From: an uncultured Lachnospiraceae bacterium
GTDB taxonomy: Bacteria; Bacillota; Clostridia; Lachnospirales; Lachnospiraceae
NCBI GenBank assembly: GCA_947626985.1
Contig: CANQUG010000007.1
Coordinates: 1 to 64,000, forward strand
DNA length: 64,000 bases
Direction: 5' to 3'
Positions 32,380 to 41,776 of this stretch are shown one piece after another. Every line of letters starts with the position of its first letter. Positions within the stretch are counted from its first letter, which is position 1. Position numbers and translations under genes: made by a program. The notes beneath the pieces were generated by a model. It ran no database searches. It was given only the letters and a program-made list of their open reading frames with translations, and had not been told where the DNA came from.

Positions 32380-33108
32380 TCATTGTTTTTCTTGATAATA
32401 GGGTACCGCTGCCAGAACAGGGAGATGCAGATAACGGTCCACATCTTCTTCTGATCTCATGGTAGTATTGGTCAGAAGCTGTACCACAAGGAGCGCGCAG
32501 ATAACAAAAGCGCCTATGACTCCGCCGATAGCAAGGAACCGGAATAATCCAGGAGTTACATCTTTTACGGCTTCAGCTTCGGAATAATCAATTACGGTAG
32601 GTTCTCCGCTTCCGATGATCTGATAAATCTGATCGATGGCCACATTCAGCAGAGCATTGGCGATATTGCGGCTCAGTATAAAATCAGGAGTGGTAACCAG
32701 AATATGAATAATATGAGTAGAGTCCGGATTTTCGATCTCTACAAGTTCCTTCAGCTCCTCATAGTCCAGATCCAGCTGAAGTTCGTCAATTACACGGTTC
32801 AGAACAGTACGGCTTTTGATGATGTCGGCATAGTCGTCTGTCAGAGCCGCGCTCAGCTGCAGATCGGAGAAGGAAATCAAAGAATCCGTATTGGTGATAT
32901 AAAGCTTGGCGTCCGCCTGATAAGTTCTCTGCAACAAAAATGAGTGATAAGCACCCAAAAGCACGGCACCTATAAGAAACGCCATGAAAATGGCTTTCCA
33001 GTTAGTCAGCAGAGCAAAAAATATTTCTCTCAGATCAATTTCAATTTCATCTTCGGATAATTCATTGAGCCGCAGTTGTGCTTCATCCATTTCTGTTAAT
33101 TTTTCCAT
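32380..33108 (-). CDS. Wzz-like polysaccharide chain-length / BY-kinase activator (CpsC/CapA type)
   Basis: 242 residues. An N-terminal Glu-rich segment leads into a Wzz domain with DLREIFFALLTNWKAIFMAFLIGAVLLG (first helix about 36-56), an outer alpha-helical part (YQADAKLYITNTDSLISFSDLQLSAAL), a second helix near 190-212 (LFRFLAIGGVIGAFVICALLVV), and a short cytoplasmic end with PVLAAVPY. In Firmicutes this protein activates the separate cytoplasmic kinase, which lies 16 bases downstream. AAGGGGAAG ribosome site. Confidence 0.92.
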   Translation of the reverse strand: MEKLTEMDEAQLRLNELSEDEIEIDLREIFFALLTNWKAIFMAFLIGAVLLGAYHSFLLQRTYQADAKLYITNTDSLISFSDLQLSAALTDDYADIIKSRTVLNRVIDELQLDLDYEELKELVEIENPDSTHIIHILVTTPDFILSRNIANALLNVAIDQIYQIIGSGEPTVIDYSEAEAVKDVTPGLFRFLAIGGVIGAFVICALLVVQLLTNTTMRSEEDVDRYLHLPVLAAVPYYQEKQ

Positions 33109-33137
33109 AATCTTCCCCTTGATCGTTTATTTTTTTA

Positions 33138-33875
33138 TTACCACCAGCTTTTTACGGGTGCGTCCTTTAAAACGCGGAGCGCATTTTCTCTTCCCAGACG
33201 GTCGGCGTATTTGCTCCCGTATTTTTTCTCGATATAAGCCATGCATTTCTGAAATCGGGGACTTCGGCTGTCGGAATTATGAGCGTCTGTGGCAACAAAA
33301 TGAACTTCTTCATGTTTCAGAAGATTTCTGGCAAACATTCGCGTCCGAAAACCATTATCTCCCGTGATGCTGGAAGTATTCAGCTGTATGTATATTCCGG
33401 AATTAATCAGCTCCGTAACCCGGGAACTTTCCTCTACGAGACATTCATAGCGCTCCGCATGGGCAAGGATAGGACGGTATCCGGACATCTGCAGACTGCG
33501 AAAAGCCATCCGCATTTCGGAATACGTTTTAGACGGCGAAAATTCCACCAGAATATATCTGGTTCCATTCAGACTGTGCGCCCGTTCCGCATCCAGATGT
33601 TCTGCCAGATTATAGCTGCTGTATAATTCGTTTCCAAGATAAATTTGAAAAGAAGAGTCTATTTTCTGAGCTTCCGCGACAACCTGACGGTACAGCTCCA
33701 GTAAATGTTCTGTCGGTGTCTCCAGACGTCCTTCCCGGTAATGGGGAGTCGCAATCATCGTCCGAATCCCTTCCTCCCATGCAATCTGAAGCATTTCTAT
33801 AGTAGTTTCCAAACTGTCAGAACCGTCATCTATGCCTGGAAGTATATGAGAATGAATATCAATAAAGCCTTCCAT
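33138..33875 (-). CDS. PHP-family tyrosine-protein phosphatase (CpsB/CapC/YwqE type)
   Basis: 245 residues. Dephosphorylates the BY-kinase and related targets using a metal cluster. The PHP motifs are complete: DIHSHILPGIDDG at 6-18, ATPHY, LAHAERY and VATDAHN. It is the first gene of the reverse-strand operon, so phosphatase, activator and kinase are adjacent in the usual order. The ribosome site AAGGAAGG is about 14 bases from ATG 33875, a rather long spacing. Confidence 0.94.
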   Translation of the reverse strand: MEGFIDIHSHILPGIDDGSDSLETTIEMLQIAWEEGIRTMIATPHYREGRLETPTEHLLELYRQVVAEAQKIDSSFQIYLGNELYSSYNLAEHLDAERAHSLNGTRYILVEFSPSKTYSEMRMAFRSLQMSGYRPILAHAERYECLVEESSRVTELINSGIYIQLNTSSITGDNGFRTRMFARNLLKHEEVHFVATDAHNSDSRSPRFQKCMAYIEKKYGSKYADRLGRENALRVLKDAPVKSWW

Positions 33876-33976
33876 AAGAACTTTCAGAACCTTCCTTAAT
33901 ATGTAACGAACCGGAAAACGGTCAAATACTGCGATTCCGTTTCAGTTCTCCTGATTTTGCTCTTTCAATCTTTATG

Positions 33977-34005
33977 AGTTTAACATTGTTTTTCTGCAAA
34001 GTCAA
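33977..34005 (-). promoter_or_regulatory. Predicted promoter of the envelope operon
   Basis: Reverse-strand TTGACT (34000-34005), 17 bases, TAAACT (33977-33982), about 100 bases before the phosphatase gene. Confidence 0.5.
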
Positions 34006-34225
34006 CTGGAAAAGTTGGAAAAATTGAAGGGGGACTTTGTCCATACTTCACATATTCGTCACTTTATATTAAATATTTTCGTCCGTATGCACAAAAAAAT
34101 GTAAAAAACAAAGAGAAAAATGTTTGGTTTGCACAAAGTGTTTTTGAAAAAGAACATAATTGAAAAAAATGGAGAGAACTTCCCCAATAATGATGTTTGG
34201 TTCACTGCACATCAACTTCAGAGAA

Positions 34226-34268
34226 AAAGGAAAAGCCACCTGCGGTTTACAGATGGCTTTATTCCTTT
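34226..34268 (-). terminator. Hairpin in the 772-base gap before the surface-protein gene
   Basis: AAAGG..AAGCCACCTG pairs with CAGATGGCTT..CCTTT. On the reverse strand GCCATCTG/CAGGTGGC is followed by T runs, so it looks like a terminator facing the envelope operon, yet no gene precedes it on that strand. The rest of 33876-34647 is A/T-rich, with ATGTTTGGTT occurring twice (about 34120 and 34191) and no coding region that I can support. Confidence 0.4.
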
Positions 34269-34418
34269 ACCTTTAAATTTGAGGGGGAGATAGAGAGTGG
34301 TTTTCATCTATCCGAGATTTATTATATTCGGGAAATGTGTTGAAACTATGTCCGATTTCTAAAAGAAGTGGAAAATTTCTAAAGAAAGATTAAAAAATAT
34401 TATAAATCAGGGATTCTA

Positions 34419-34447
34419 TTGAATTCTGAAAGAGAACATGGTATGGT
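34419..34447 (+). promoter_or_regulatory. Possible promoter of the surface-protein gene
   Basis: TTGAAT (34419-34424), 17 bases, TATGGT (34442-34447), about 200 bases before the start codon. Confidence 0.35.
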
Positions 34448-34647
34448 AAGGCTGTCTTGTTTCTGTGTTCTGCGGAAACAAAAAATTTCTCAGGCGCCGG
34501 TTCGGCGCAGATATCCGAACATATGATTTTATCTGAGAGGGGAAGGGATGCCTATGATTGTGCCCTGAAAACGGGGAGCAGTGAAACGACGGCGCAGACC
34601 CGGATATGTTTCAGACCGGTCTGCATGGAAAGAGAATAGGAGAAAAA

Positions 34648-37173
34648 ATGAAGAACGGAATGTTGAAAAAAGCAAGATGCCTGGCCCTGGCAGTTCTGAT
34701 GGCGGGTGAAATCATGAGCGGAGGCGCCGGAATGGCGTATGCGGCGTACGAGAAGGAAGTTACGGTGAAAGATACAGCAGAATATTCAGAAGATGATAAA
34801 GAGGAACAGCCGGAAGAACGGTCAGAGGAGCATGCGGAAGATTACGCGGAAGAACATGCGGGAATTTTCATGGAGCAGGAGGCGCATTGGACAGATGAGG
34901 AAAACTTTCGCGCGCTGGTCACGGTGAGGATCAGAGGGCTGAGGGCATATCTGTCGGAGAGAGAACATATAGAATCAGGAGAAATGGATTCGGGGGAGGA
35001 AGACCCGGAAGAGAGAAGCGAAGGGGAGAACAGTCCGGAAGAGAGAAGCGAAGGGGAGAACAGTCCGGAGGAGAAAGCCCCGGAAGAGGAGAGTACGGGA
35101 GAGGGAAGCGAAGGAGAGACAGGCCCGGAGGAGGAGAGCGCTGGAGAGAAAAGTCCGGAGGAGGGAGACACAGGGGAGAACAGTCCAGAGGAGGAAAACA
35201 AAAGAGAGGCAGGCCCAGGAGAGAAAAAAACGGAGGGGGAAGACGCAGAAGAAAAAGTCCGAAAAGAGGAAACCTGTGGGGAAGAAGTCCGAAAAGAGGC
35301 GGCCCGGGAAGAGGAAGTCTGGGAGGAACAGAGCCGGAAAGAAGAATCCCGTGAGGAAGTGAGCTGTAAAGAGACGGCCCGGGAAGAGGAAGTCCGGGAG
35401 GATGACAGTCCGGAAGAGAAAGGTTCTGAGGAGTATTCCCGGGGAAGTCGGGAGAACACTCCCGGGGGATCTGAGGCAGAAGGTCAGGAGCAGTTCCGGG
35501 AAGAGGCGAAATCCGGGCAGGGCGATGTTCAGACATCCGCATCTGGCAATGTCCATGAGGAAAACGAGGATGTTCTTTCCGGTATGGATCAGGAAAGGGT
35601 GCAGGAGGATATATGGGAACCGCAGATCGGGACCCCTCCCATTTTGCCGGAAGGAACTGTGCTGCCGCCTGTGGAGTACGAGGTGGTGCCGGTGGCCTCT
35701 TTCATACAGTTTGCCCGTAACGAGGAGACCGTTCAGGAGGGAACTGTGAGGGAGCCGGATTCCCTGCAGGAGAATAAAATACAAAAAATCTTCCTTATTA
35801 ATATTATTTCGCCTTTCTTTGCCGTGGACGCGGAAATGCTGGGGACGGACATGACGGTGGAAGAGATTTCCGCAGCCGGCCGGGACGGTGAAGCTGTGAC
35901 TCTGACAAGGGTGACGTCTTCCGTGGATGTGAGGGACGTCGGGGAAAAAGAGGAGATTGTGACGGGAACGCCGGCTCCCGGGGAGGAGCCGGCGCTGCGG
36001 GAAGATGAGTATGTTGTGGAAATCCCCGTGATTTTGAGGGAATCCTGGAGGATCAGAGAGGAGGACAGAAGCTATCCCGTATCGTATTTTGAGATTCCGG
36101 AGATGCCGGAGGCGAAGAGCGGGGTCTGTCTGGTGAGCGTACAGGATGGTGAAGAGGAGATTCTGGCGGAAGCGGCTTCCGGTTTTCTTCAGGTCGACGG
36201 GGCGGAGTGCGGATTTCAGCTGGAGCTGTCCGACGGGGGAAACGTTCCGAAAGCCGGCCGAAGCTCCCGGTACCAAGTGACTCTGAAAAATACCGGAACG
36301 GTACCGCTGAAGGAAATCCGGCTGGAAAGCATTTTTTCTGTCTCCGGGATCGCGGGTTTCTGGGAGAAGGCAGAGGGGCTTACAGCGGGAGCCTCCGGGC
36401 GTGCTATACTGAATGAACTGAAAAAGGGAGAATCCCGGGAGCTGTTCGTGCATATGGAACTGCCGGAGTCTTTTCAGGGGGAACTGGTTCATACCGTGCG
36501 TGCGGCAGCAGTGAATCCTGCGGATCCGCAGAAGCAGATCCGCCGCGAAGCGGCTGCCGGCGCAGAGGTCGCGCCTTTGAAAGTGGAATATTCTGTAAAA
36601 AAAACGGCGGACAGAACCCAGGCTTATCCGGGAGATACTATTATCTATCAGATTTGTATCCGGAATACGGGGGAGAGGACGCTTCATTCCGTATTGAGTA
36701 CCGAGAGGTTTTTGAAGAAAAATATTTCTGCCAGATTTCTGGAGCAGGAGGGCGTGATTCTGAGCGAGGATAAAACCCAGGCGCTGATTCCTCAGATTCC
36801 TCCCGGGGAGGTTTATTCCATGGATGCGTCCGTTACTCTTCCGGAAGATCTGGAAAGCGGGGAGCTGATCAATCAGGTGATCGTTACCGCGAGGGAAACC
36901 GGAGACAGGGCGGTGCAGGCGGAGTCCGGCGTTTCAGTGGAACCTGCACAGGGGACAGAGACTCCCGCTCCTACAGAGCTTCCGGCAGTGACTGAAGCCT
37001 CCGCAGATCCGGGAGAGCCGGAATTCTTCGCTGAGCCGATGACTTCCAATCCGAAGACCGGGGATTCTTCCGGGATAGAATTCTGGATGGGGATCATGGG
37101 AGCAGCCCTGTTTGCGGGAATCCTCATTGCTGTTCTGAGACACTGTCTGAGCAGAAAGAAAAGAAACGGCTGA
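34648..37173 (+). CDS. Large Glu-rich cell-wall surface protein with NPKTG sorting signal
   Basis: 841 residues. A signal peptide (ends YA-A near 32) is followed by an extreme Glu-rich region at about 109-304 built of diverged short repeats such as SPEERSEGEN and REEEVREE. The middle part (about 430-640) has beta-sandwich-like segments, and a DUF11-type repeat with KKTADRTQAYPGDTIIYQICIRNTG sits near 650-740. After a Thr/Pro linker the C terminus has NPKTG at 801-805, a membrane helix and a RKKR tail: a sortase substrate of the NPxTG variety. It would be anchored to peptidoglycan. No sortase gene is in the window. ATG 34648 with AGGAG upstream. Monocistronic, with a strong terminator. Confidence 0.85.
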   Translation: MKNGMLKKARCLALAVLMAGEIMSGGAGMAYAAYEKEVTVKDTAEYSEDDKEEQPEERSEEHAEDYAEEHAGIFMEQEAHWTDEENFRALVTVRIRGLRAYLSEREHIESGEMDSGEEDPEERSEGENSPEERSEGENSPEEKAPEEESTGEGSEGETGPEEESAGEKSPEEGDTGENSPEEENKREAGPGEKKTEGEDAEEKVRKEETCGEEVRKEAAREEEVWEEQSRKEESREEVSCKETAREEEVREDDSPEEKGSEEYSRGSRENTPGGSEAEGQEQFREEAKSGQGDVQTSASGNVHEENEDVLSGMDQERVQEDIWEPQIGTPPILPEGTVLPPVEYEVVPVASFIQFARNEETVQEGTVREPDSLQENKIQKIFLINIISPFFAVDAEMLGTDMTVEEISAAGRDGEAVTLTRVTSSVDVRDVGEKEEIVTGTPAPGEEPALREDEYVVEIPVILRESWRIREEDRSYPVSYFEIPEMPEAKSGVCLVSVQDGEEEILAEAASGFLQVDGAECGFQLELSDGGNVPKAGRSSRYQVTLKNTGTVPLKEIRLESIFSVSGIAGFWEKAEGLTAGASGRAILNELKKGESRELFVHMELPESFQGELVHTVRAAAVNPADPQKQIRREAAAGAEVAPLKVEYSVKKTADRTQAYPGDTIIYQICIRNTGERTLHSVLSTERFLKKNISARFLEQEGVILSEDKTQALIPQIPPGEVYSMDASVTLPEDLESGELINQVIVTARETGDRAVQAESGVSVEPAQGTETPAPTELPAVTEASADPGEPEFFAEPMTSNPKTGDSSGIEFWMGIMGAALFAGILIAVLRHCLSRKKRNG

Positions 37174-37308
37174 AAAACGCTGAAGAAAATGAGGCGGTCC
37201 GGCCGGAGAGCGCGGCTGCCGTTCCGGGGAAATACCCGCGGAGGGCAAAAAGGAAACGTTGAAATGAAAGCCGGGGTGTGCTATTCTATAACAGGATAGG
37301 AATGTTTA

Positions 37309-37337
37309 CCGGCACAGGAAATTCTGTGCCGGGTTTT
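37309..37337 (+). terminator. Terminator of the surface-protein gene
   Basis: CCGGCACAG and CTGTGCCGG form a perfect 9-bp stem with a 6-nt loop, followed by GTTTTT. Confidence 0.85.
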
Positions 37338-37404
37338 TCCGGTGAGACAGCCGGGACGGCTGTTCCGGCTTTGCTGTCGCCGGCGGTTTTATGGAGGGAA
37401 AGCC

Positions 37405-38871
37405 ATGCAGTCATGTAAATTATCATATCTTTTGGAAAATCTGGAGTATGAGTGCTGCCAGGGGAGCGCGGAGCAGGAGATTACTTCAGTGGTCTATGAT
37501 TCCAGAAAAGCGGAAGCCGGTTCTCTGTTCATCTGTATCCGGGGAGCCGTATCCGACGGTCATAAATATGTTCCGGACGTGATTGCCAGGGGAGCGGCGG
37601 CTCTTGTGGCGGAGGAACCGGTGGAAGCGCCTGAGGGCGTGACGGTGATCCGGGTGAAGGATACCCGCTACGCCATGGCCTTTATTTCCGCCGCATGGTT
37701 CGGGCATCCCGCCGAACGGCTGAAAACCATCGGAGTGACAGGCACCAAGGGGAAGACCACCACCACTTATATGGTAAAATCCATTCTGGAAAATGCGGGA
37801 TATAAGGTGGGGCTCATCGGCACCATAGAGACCATCATCGGCGATGAGACGACTCCTGCGGAGCACACCACGCCGGAGTCCTATGTGGTTCAGGAGGATT
37901 TTCGGAGGATGGCGGACGCGGGCTGCGACTGCGTGGTCATGGAGGTTTCCTCCCAGGCGCTGATGCTGCACCGGACGCAGGGATTTATCTTTGACTACGG
38001 TATTTTTACCAACATTGAGCCGGACCATATCGGGCCGAATGAGCACAGGGATTTTGACCATTATCTTTCCTGCAAGGCCATGCTGCTGAAGCAGTGCAGA
38101 GTGGGAATCGTGAACTGCGACGACGAGCATTTTCAGCGGGTGATACAGGGTCACACCTGTACGCTGGAGACCTATGGATTTTCCGCCGGAGCGGATCTCC
38201 GGGCCGAGGACGCCCGGATGGTGAGGGGAAAGGGATATCTGGGCATCGCCTATCATCTGAGAGGACTGCTGGATTTTGAGGTGGAGATTGATATCCCGGG
38301 GAAATTCAGCGTTTATAATTCCCTGACCGCCATTGCCGTCTGCCGGCACTTCCGCGTGTCCAGGGAGGATATCGTTCAGGCCCTGAAGACGGCGAAGGTG
38401 AAGGGACGGGTGGAACTGGTGAAGGTGTCCGACGAGTTTACCCTGATGATCGATTATGCTCACAATGCCATGGCGCTGGAGAGCCTTCTCACCACTCTGC
38501 GGGAATATCATCCCCACAGGCTGGTGTGTCTTTTCGGGTGCGGGGGCAACCGGGACAGGAACCGCCGCTTTGAGATGGGGGAGGTGTCCGGACGCCTGTC
38601 GGATCTGACCATTATTACTTCGGATAATCCCAGGTATGAGGATCCCCAGGCCATTATTGAAGATATTAAGACGGGAATCGGAAAAACCAGCGGAAAGTAT
38701 GTGGAGATCCCGGACCGGAAGGAGGCCATCGCCTACGCCATCCGTCACGGGGAACCGGGAGATATTGTGATCCTGGCTGGGAAGGGCCATGAAGATTATC
38801 AGGAGATCAGGGGCAAAAAGTATCCCATGGATGAGAGGGTGCTCATAGCGGATATTCTTGCCGGCCGGTAA
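37405..38871 (+). CDS. murE: UDP-N-acetylmuramoyl-tripeptide synthetase (meso-diaminopimelate adding)
   Basis: Adds meso-diaminopimelate to UDP-MurNAc-L-Ala-D-Glu in the cytoplasm. 488 residues. ATP-loop GVTGTKGKTTT at about 112-122, central HNAMAL segment, and the C-terminal DNPRYEDP, whose Arg reads the DAP side chain; Lys-adding enzymes lack this DNPR. The carbamylated Lys and EHTTPESY metal region are present. ATG 37405 has GGAGGG 6 bases upstream. It lies outside the dcw cluster of this window and leads a forward block with priA. Confidence 0.96.
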   Translation: MQSCKLSYLLENLEYECCQGSAEQEITSVVYDSRKAEAGSLFICIRGAVSDGHKYVPDVIARGAAALVAEEPVEAPEGVTVIRVKDTRYAMAFISAAWFGHPAERLKTIGVTGTKGKTTTTYMVKSILENAGYKVGLIGTIETIIGDETTPAEHTTPESYVVQEDFRRMADAGCDCVVMEVSSQALMLHRTQGFIFDYGIFTNIEPDHIGPNEHRDFDHYLSCKAMLLKQCRVGIVNCDDEHFQRVIQGHTCTLETYGFSAGADLRAEDARMVRGKGYLGIAYHLRGLLDFEVEIDIPGKFSVYNSLTAIAVCRHFRVSREDIVQALKTAKVKGRVELVKVSDEFTLMIDYAHNAMALESLLTTLREYHPHRLVCLFGCGGNRDRNRRFEMGEVSGRLSDLTIITSDNPRYEDPQAIIEDIKTGIGKTSGKYVEIPDRKEAIAYAIRHGEPGDIVILAGKGHEDYQEIRGKKYPMDERVLIADILAGR

Positions 38872-38897
38872 GACAGAGGCACAGAAAGAGAGCATTC

Positions 38898-41114
38898 ATG
38901 ATCTACGCGGATATTATTGTGGATATTTCCCACGAAAAGCTGGACAGAACCTTTCAGTACCGGGTTCCGGAGGAACTGGAGGATGAGATACGCGAGGGAA
39001 TGGTGGTGACGGTTCCCTTCGGAAAGGGCAATCAGGAGCGAAAGGGGTATGTGGTCGGTCTGAATTCCGCCCCGGGGTTTGATCTGCAGAGGATGAAGAC
39101 GATATCGGGGCTCAGCAGCGGGGAGGAGACTACGGAGGCCCGGCTGGTGGCCCTGGCGGCGTGGATGAAGGAACGCTACGGTTCCACCATGATTCAGGCT
39201 CTGAAGACGGTGCTTCCCGTTCAGGATAAGGTGAAGGCCAGGGAAAAAAGGTATCTGTGCCTGAACGTTTCCAGGGAGGAAGCGGAGGCGGAGCTGGAGC
39301 GGCTGAAAGCCGGCCGGGCCAAGGCGAGGGCCAGGCTGCTCCAGGCCCTCCTGGCCGCGGACCGGCTGGAGGCGGGCGAGGCCGCCCGGGAGCTGGGCGC
39401 CGTATCCAGCGTCCAGAAGCCTCTTCTGGACGCCGGCTGGATACGGCTGGAGAGCAGCCAGGTCTACCGCCTGCCTGTAAAGGGCGGGGAGCCATCAGGG
39501 GAAGCTCCGCTTCCCCTGACTCCCGCCCAGCGGCAGGCGGTCCTGCGGATTCAGGCGGAATGGCGGGAGGCCGGAAGGACCGTCCTCCTCCAGGGCGTCA
39601 CGGGCAGCGGCAAGACCCGGGTGTACATGGAGCTCATTTCCCGGGTGATGGAGGAAGGGCGTCAGGCCATCGTCCTCATCCCGGAGATTGCCCTCACCTA
39701 TCAGACCGTCCGGAGATTTTACGCCAGATTCGGGGACAGAGTCTCCGTTCTGAATTCCAGACTGTCCCAGGGGGAGCGGTACGATCAGTTTAAGCGGGCC
39801 CGGCGGGGAGACGTCCAGGTCATGGTGGGACCCCGCTCCGCTCTGTTTACCCCCTTTGAAAAGCTGGGGCTGATCATCATCGATGAGGAACACGAACCTG
39901 CCTATAAAAGCGAGAGCAGCCCCAGATATCACGCCAGAGAGACCGCGGTGCAGCGGGCCTCCATGGAGGGAGCCAGAGTCCTTCTCGGATCGGCCACCCC
40001 GTCCCTGGAGTCCTTTTCCAGAGCCCTGTCGGGAGAGTACGCCCTTGTGAAGCTGGAGGGACGTTACGGAGAGAGACCTCTTCCCGACGTATCCATCGTG
40101 GATCTGCGGGAGGAATTAAAGGAGGGGAACCGTTCCATATTCAGCAGAAAGCTTCAGAGCGCCATGAGAGAAAGACTGGACAGAAAGGAACAGACCATGC
40201 TGTTCCTTAACCGGAGAGGGTACGCGGGATTTGTCTCCTGCCGCTCCTGCGGACATGTGATGAAGTGTCCCCACTGCGACGTCTCTCTCAGCGAGCACAA
40301 CAACGGCAGGCTGGTCTGTCATTACTGCGGCTATGAGCGGCCGGCAGTGGAAAAATGTCCCGTCTGCTCTTCCCCCTATATCGGAGGATTCAAGGCGGGG
40401 ACCCAGCAGATCGAACAGGTCATACAGAAAAACTTTCCGGGAGCCGCAGTCCTTCGGATGGACTACGACACCACGAGGAACAAGGGAAGCTATGAACAGA
40501 TCCTTTCCTCCTTCGCCGCCCATCAGGCGGACATCCTGGTGGGGACCCAGATGATCGTGAAGGGACATGATTTTCCGGACGTGACCCTGGTGGGAGTGAT
40601 CGCCGCGGATCTGTCGCTGAACGCCGCGGATTACCGGTGCGGAGAGAGGACCTTTCAGCTCCTCACTCAGGCCGTGGGACGTTCGGGCAGAGGGAAGAAA
40701 AAGGGGGAGGCCATTATCCAGACCTATCAGCCGGAGCATTACAGTATCCAGGCTTCGGCGAAGCAGGATTATGAGATGTTCTATCATCAGGAAATGGCCC
40801 TGAGATCTCTGATGGATTATCCCCCCAGCGCGCATATGCTTTCCGTTCTGGCCTTCTGTGAGGATGAGGAAGCGCTGAGCAGAGGGATGGAGTATCTCGC
40901 CAGGTATGTGAGGCGGGTTTATCCAGGAGAGGATCTTCATGTGATCGGCCCCGCCTTTGCTTCTGTGGGAAAGATCAGCGACGTCTACCGCAAGGTCCTG
41001 TATCTGAAGCACAGAAATGAGAAGGTCCTGTATATAATAAGGAACAAACTGGAAAAATACATAGAGATCAACACAGGTTTCCGGAAGCTGTACTTTCAGT
41101 ATGATTTCAGCTGA
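38898..41114 (+). CDS. priA: Primosomal protein N', replication restart helicase
   Basis: 3'-5' helicase that reloads the replisome at stalled forks. 738 residues. N-terminal DNA 3'-end binding domain (DRTFQYRVPEEL), Walker A GVTGSGKTRVY, DEEH box IIIDEEHEPAYKSE, and an eight-cysteine zinc-binding insert CRSCGHVMKCPHC...CHYCG...CPVC. Helicase motifs V and VI are seen as GTQMIVKGHDFPDVTLVGV and QAVGRSGRG. The Shine-Dalgarno is weak. It is 26 bases after murE. Confidence 0.97.
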   Translation: MIYADIIVDISHEKLDRTFQYRVPEELEDEIREGMVVTVPFGKGNQERKGYVVGLNSAPGFDLQRMKTISGLSSGEETTEARLVALAAWMKERYGSTMIQALKTVLPVQDKVKAREKRYLCLNVSREEAEAELERLKAGRAKARARLLQALLAADRLEAGEAARELGAVSSVQKPLLDAGWIRLESSQVYRLPVKGGEPSGEAPLPLTPAQRQAVLRIQAEWREAGRTVLLQGVTGSGKTRVYMELISRVMEEGRQAIVLIPEIALTYQTVRRFYARFGDRVSVLNSRLSQGERYDQFKRARRGDVQVMVGPRSALFTPFEKLGLIIIDEEHEPAYKSESSPRYHARETAVQRASMEGARVLLGSATPSLESFSRALSGEYALVKLEGRYGERPLPDVSIVDLREELKEGNRSIFSRKLQSAMRERLDRKEQTMLFLNRRGYAGFVSCRSCGHVMKCPHCDVSLSEHNNGRLVCHYCGYERPAVEKCPVCSSPYIGGFKAGTQQIEQVIQKNFPGAAVLRMDYDTTRNKGSYEQILSSFAAHQADILVGTQMIVKGHDFPDVTLVGVIAADLSLNAADYRCGERTFQLLTQAVGRSGRGKKKGEAIIQTYQPEHYSIQASAKQDYEMFYHQEMALRSLMDYPPSAHMLSVLAFCEDEEALSRGMEYLARYVRRVYPGEDLHVIGPAFASVGKISDVYRKVLYLKHRNEKVLYIIRNKLEKYIEINTGFRKLYFQYDFS

Positions 41115-41223
41115 CCGGGACAGGAAGAGATTTTCTGCAAAAGAGAAACCATGAGAGTCCGCCAGTCAGAGAAATCTGCCGGCCGGCGGACCCCGCGAGA
41201 AAGAGAAGAAAGGGAGAGGAAAA

Positions 41224-41706
41224 ATGGCGCTTAGAACGATTCGTCTGGAAGGAGATCCGGTACTCTATAAGACCAGCAGACCGGTGAAGGAGATGACGCC
41301 CAGACTGCGGGAGCTTATTGTAGATATGCTGGATACCATGTATGAAGCCAGCGGGGTGGGCCTTGCGGCTCCCCAGGTGGGAATTTTGAAGCGTATCGTC
41401 ACCATCGACGTGGGCGATGGACCGATTGTGCTGGTGAATCCGGAGATCGTGGAGAGCTCCGGAGAACAGGTGGGGGACGAGGGATGCCTCAGCGTGCCGG
41501 GTATGGCCGGGCAGGTCACCCGTCCGAATTATGTGAAGGTAAAAGCACTGGACATTCATATGGACGAGGTGGAGTACGAGGGAGAAGGACTTCTGGCAAG
41601 GGCATTCTGCCATGAGCTCGATCATCTGGAGGGGAAAATGTACACGGACCTGGTGGAGGGAGAGCTTCATCAGGTGAACTATGACGAGGAGGAGGAAGAG
41701 GAATGA
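41224..41706 (+). CDS. def: Peptide deformylase
   Basis: Removes the formyl group from nascent proteins. 160 residues. Motif 1 GVGLAAPQVG, motif 2 EGCLSVPG with metal-binding Cys, motif 3 FCHELDHLEGKMY with the two metal His and catalytic Glu; motif 3 begins CHE rather than the common QHE. Followed by fmt, its functional counterpart. Good AGGAGG-like site. Confidence 0.97.
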   Translation: MALRTIRLEGDPVLYKTSRPVKEMTPRLRELIVDMLDTMYEASGVGLAAPQVGILKRIVTIDVGDGPIVLVNPEIVESSGEQVGDEGCLSVPGMAGQVTRPNYVKVKALDIHMDEVEYEGEGLLARAFCHELDHLEGKMYTDLVEGELHQVNYDEEEEEE

Positions 41707-41776
41707 GCGCCGTCCTGACCGGAAATGAGACGGCGGCGCCTGGGCAGCATCATATGAGAATTGGGAGAAGAACGGA

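Noticed and set aside
34842..35542. Ser/Phe/Leu-rich reverse open frames opposite the Glu-rich region
   Set aside because: Glu codons read in reverse give Ser/Phe/Leu; the bias explains the open frames.
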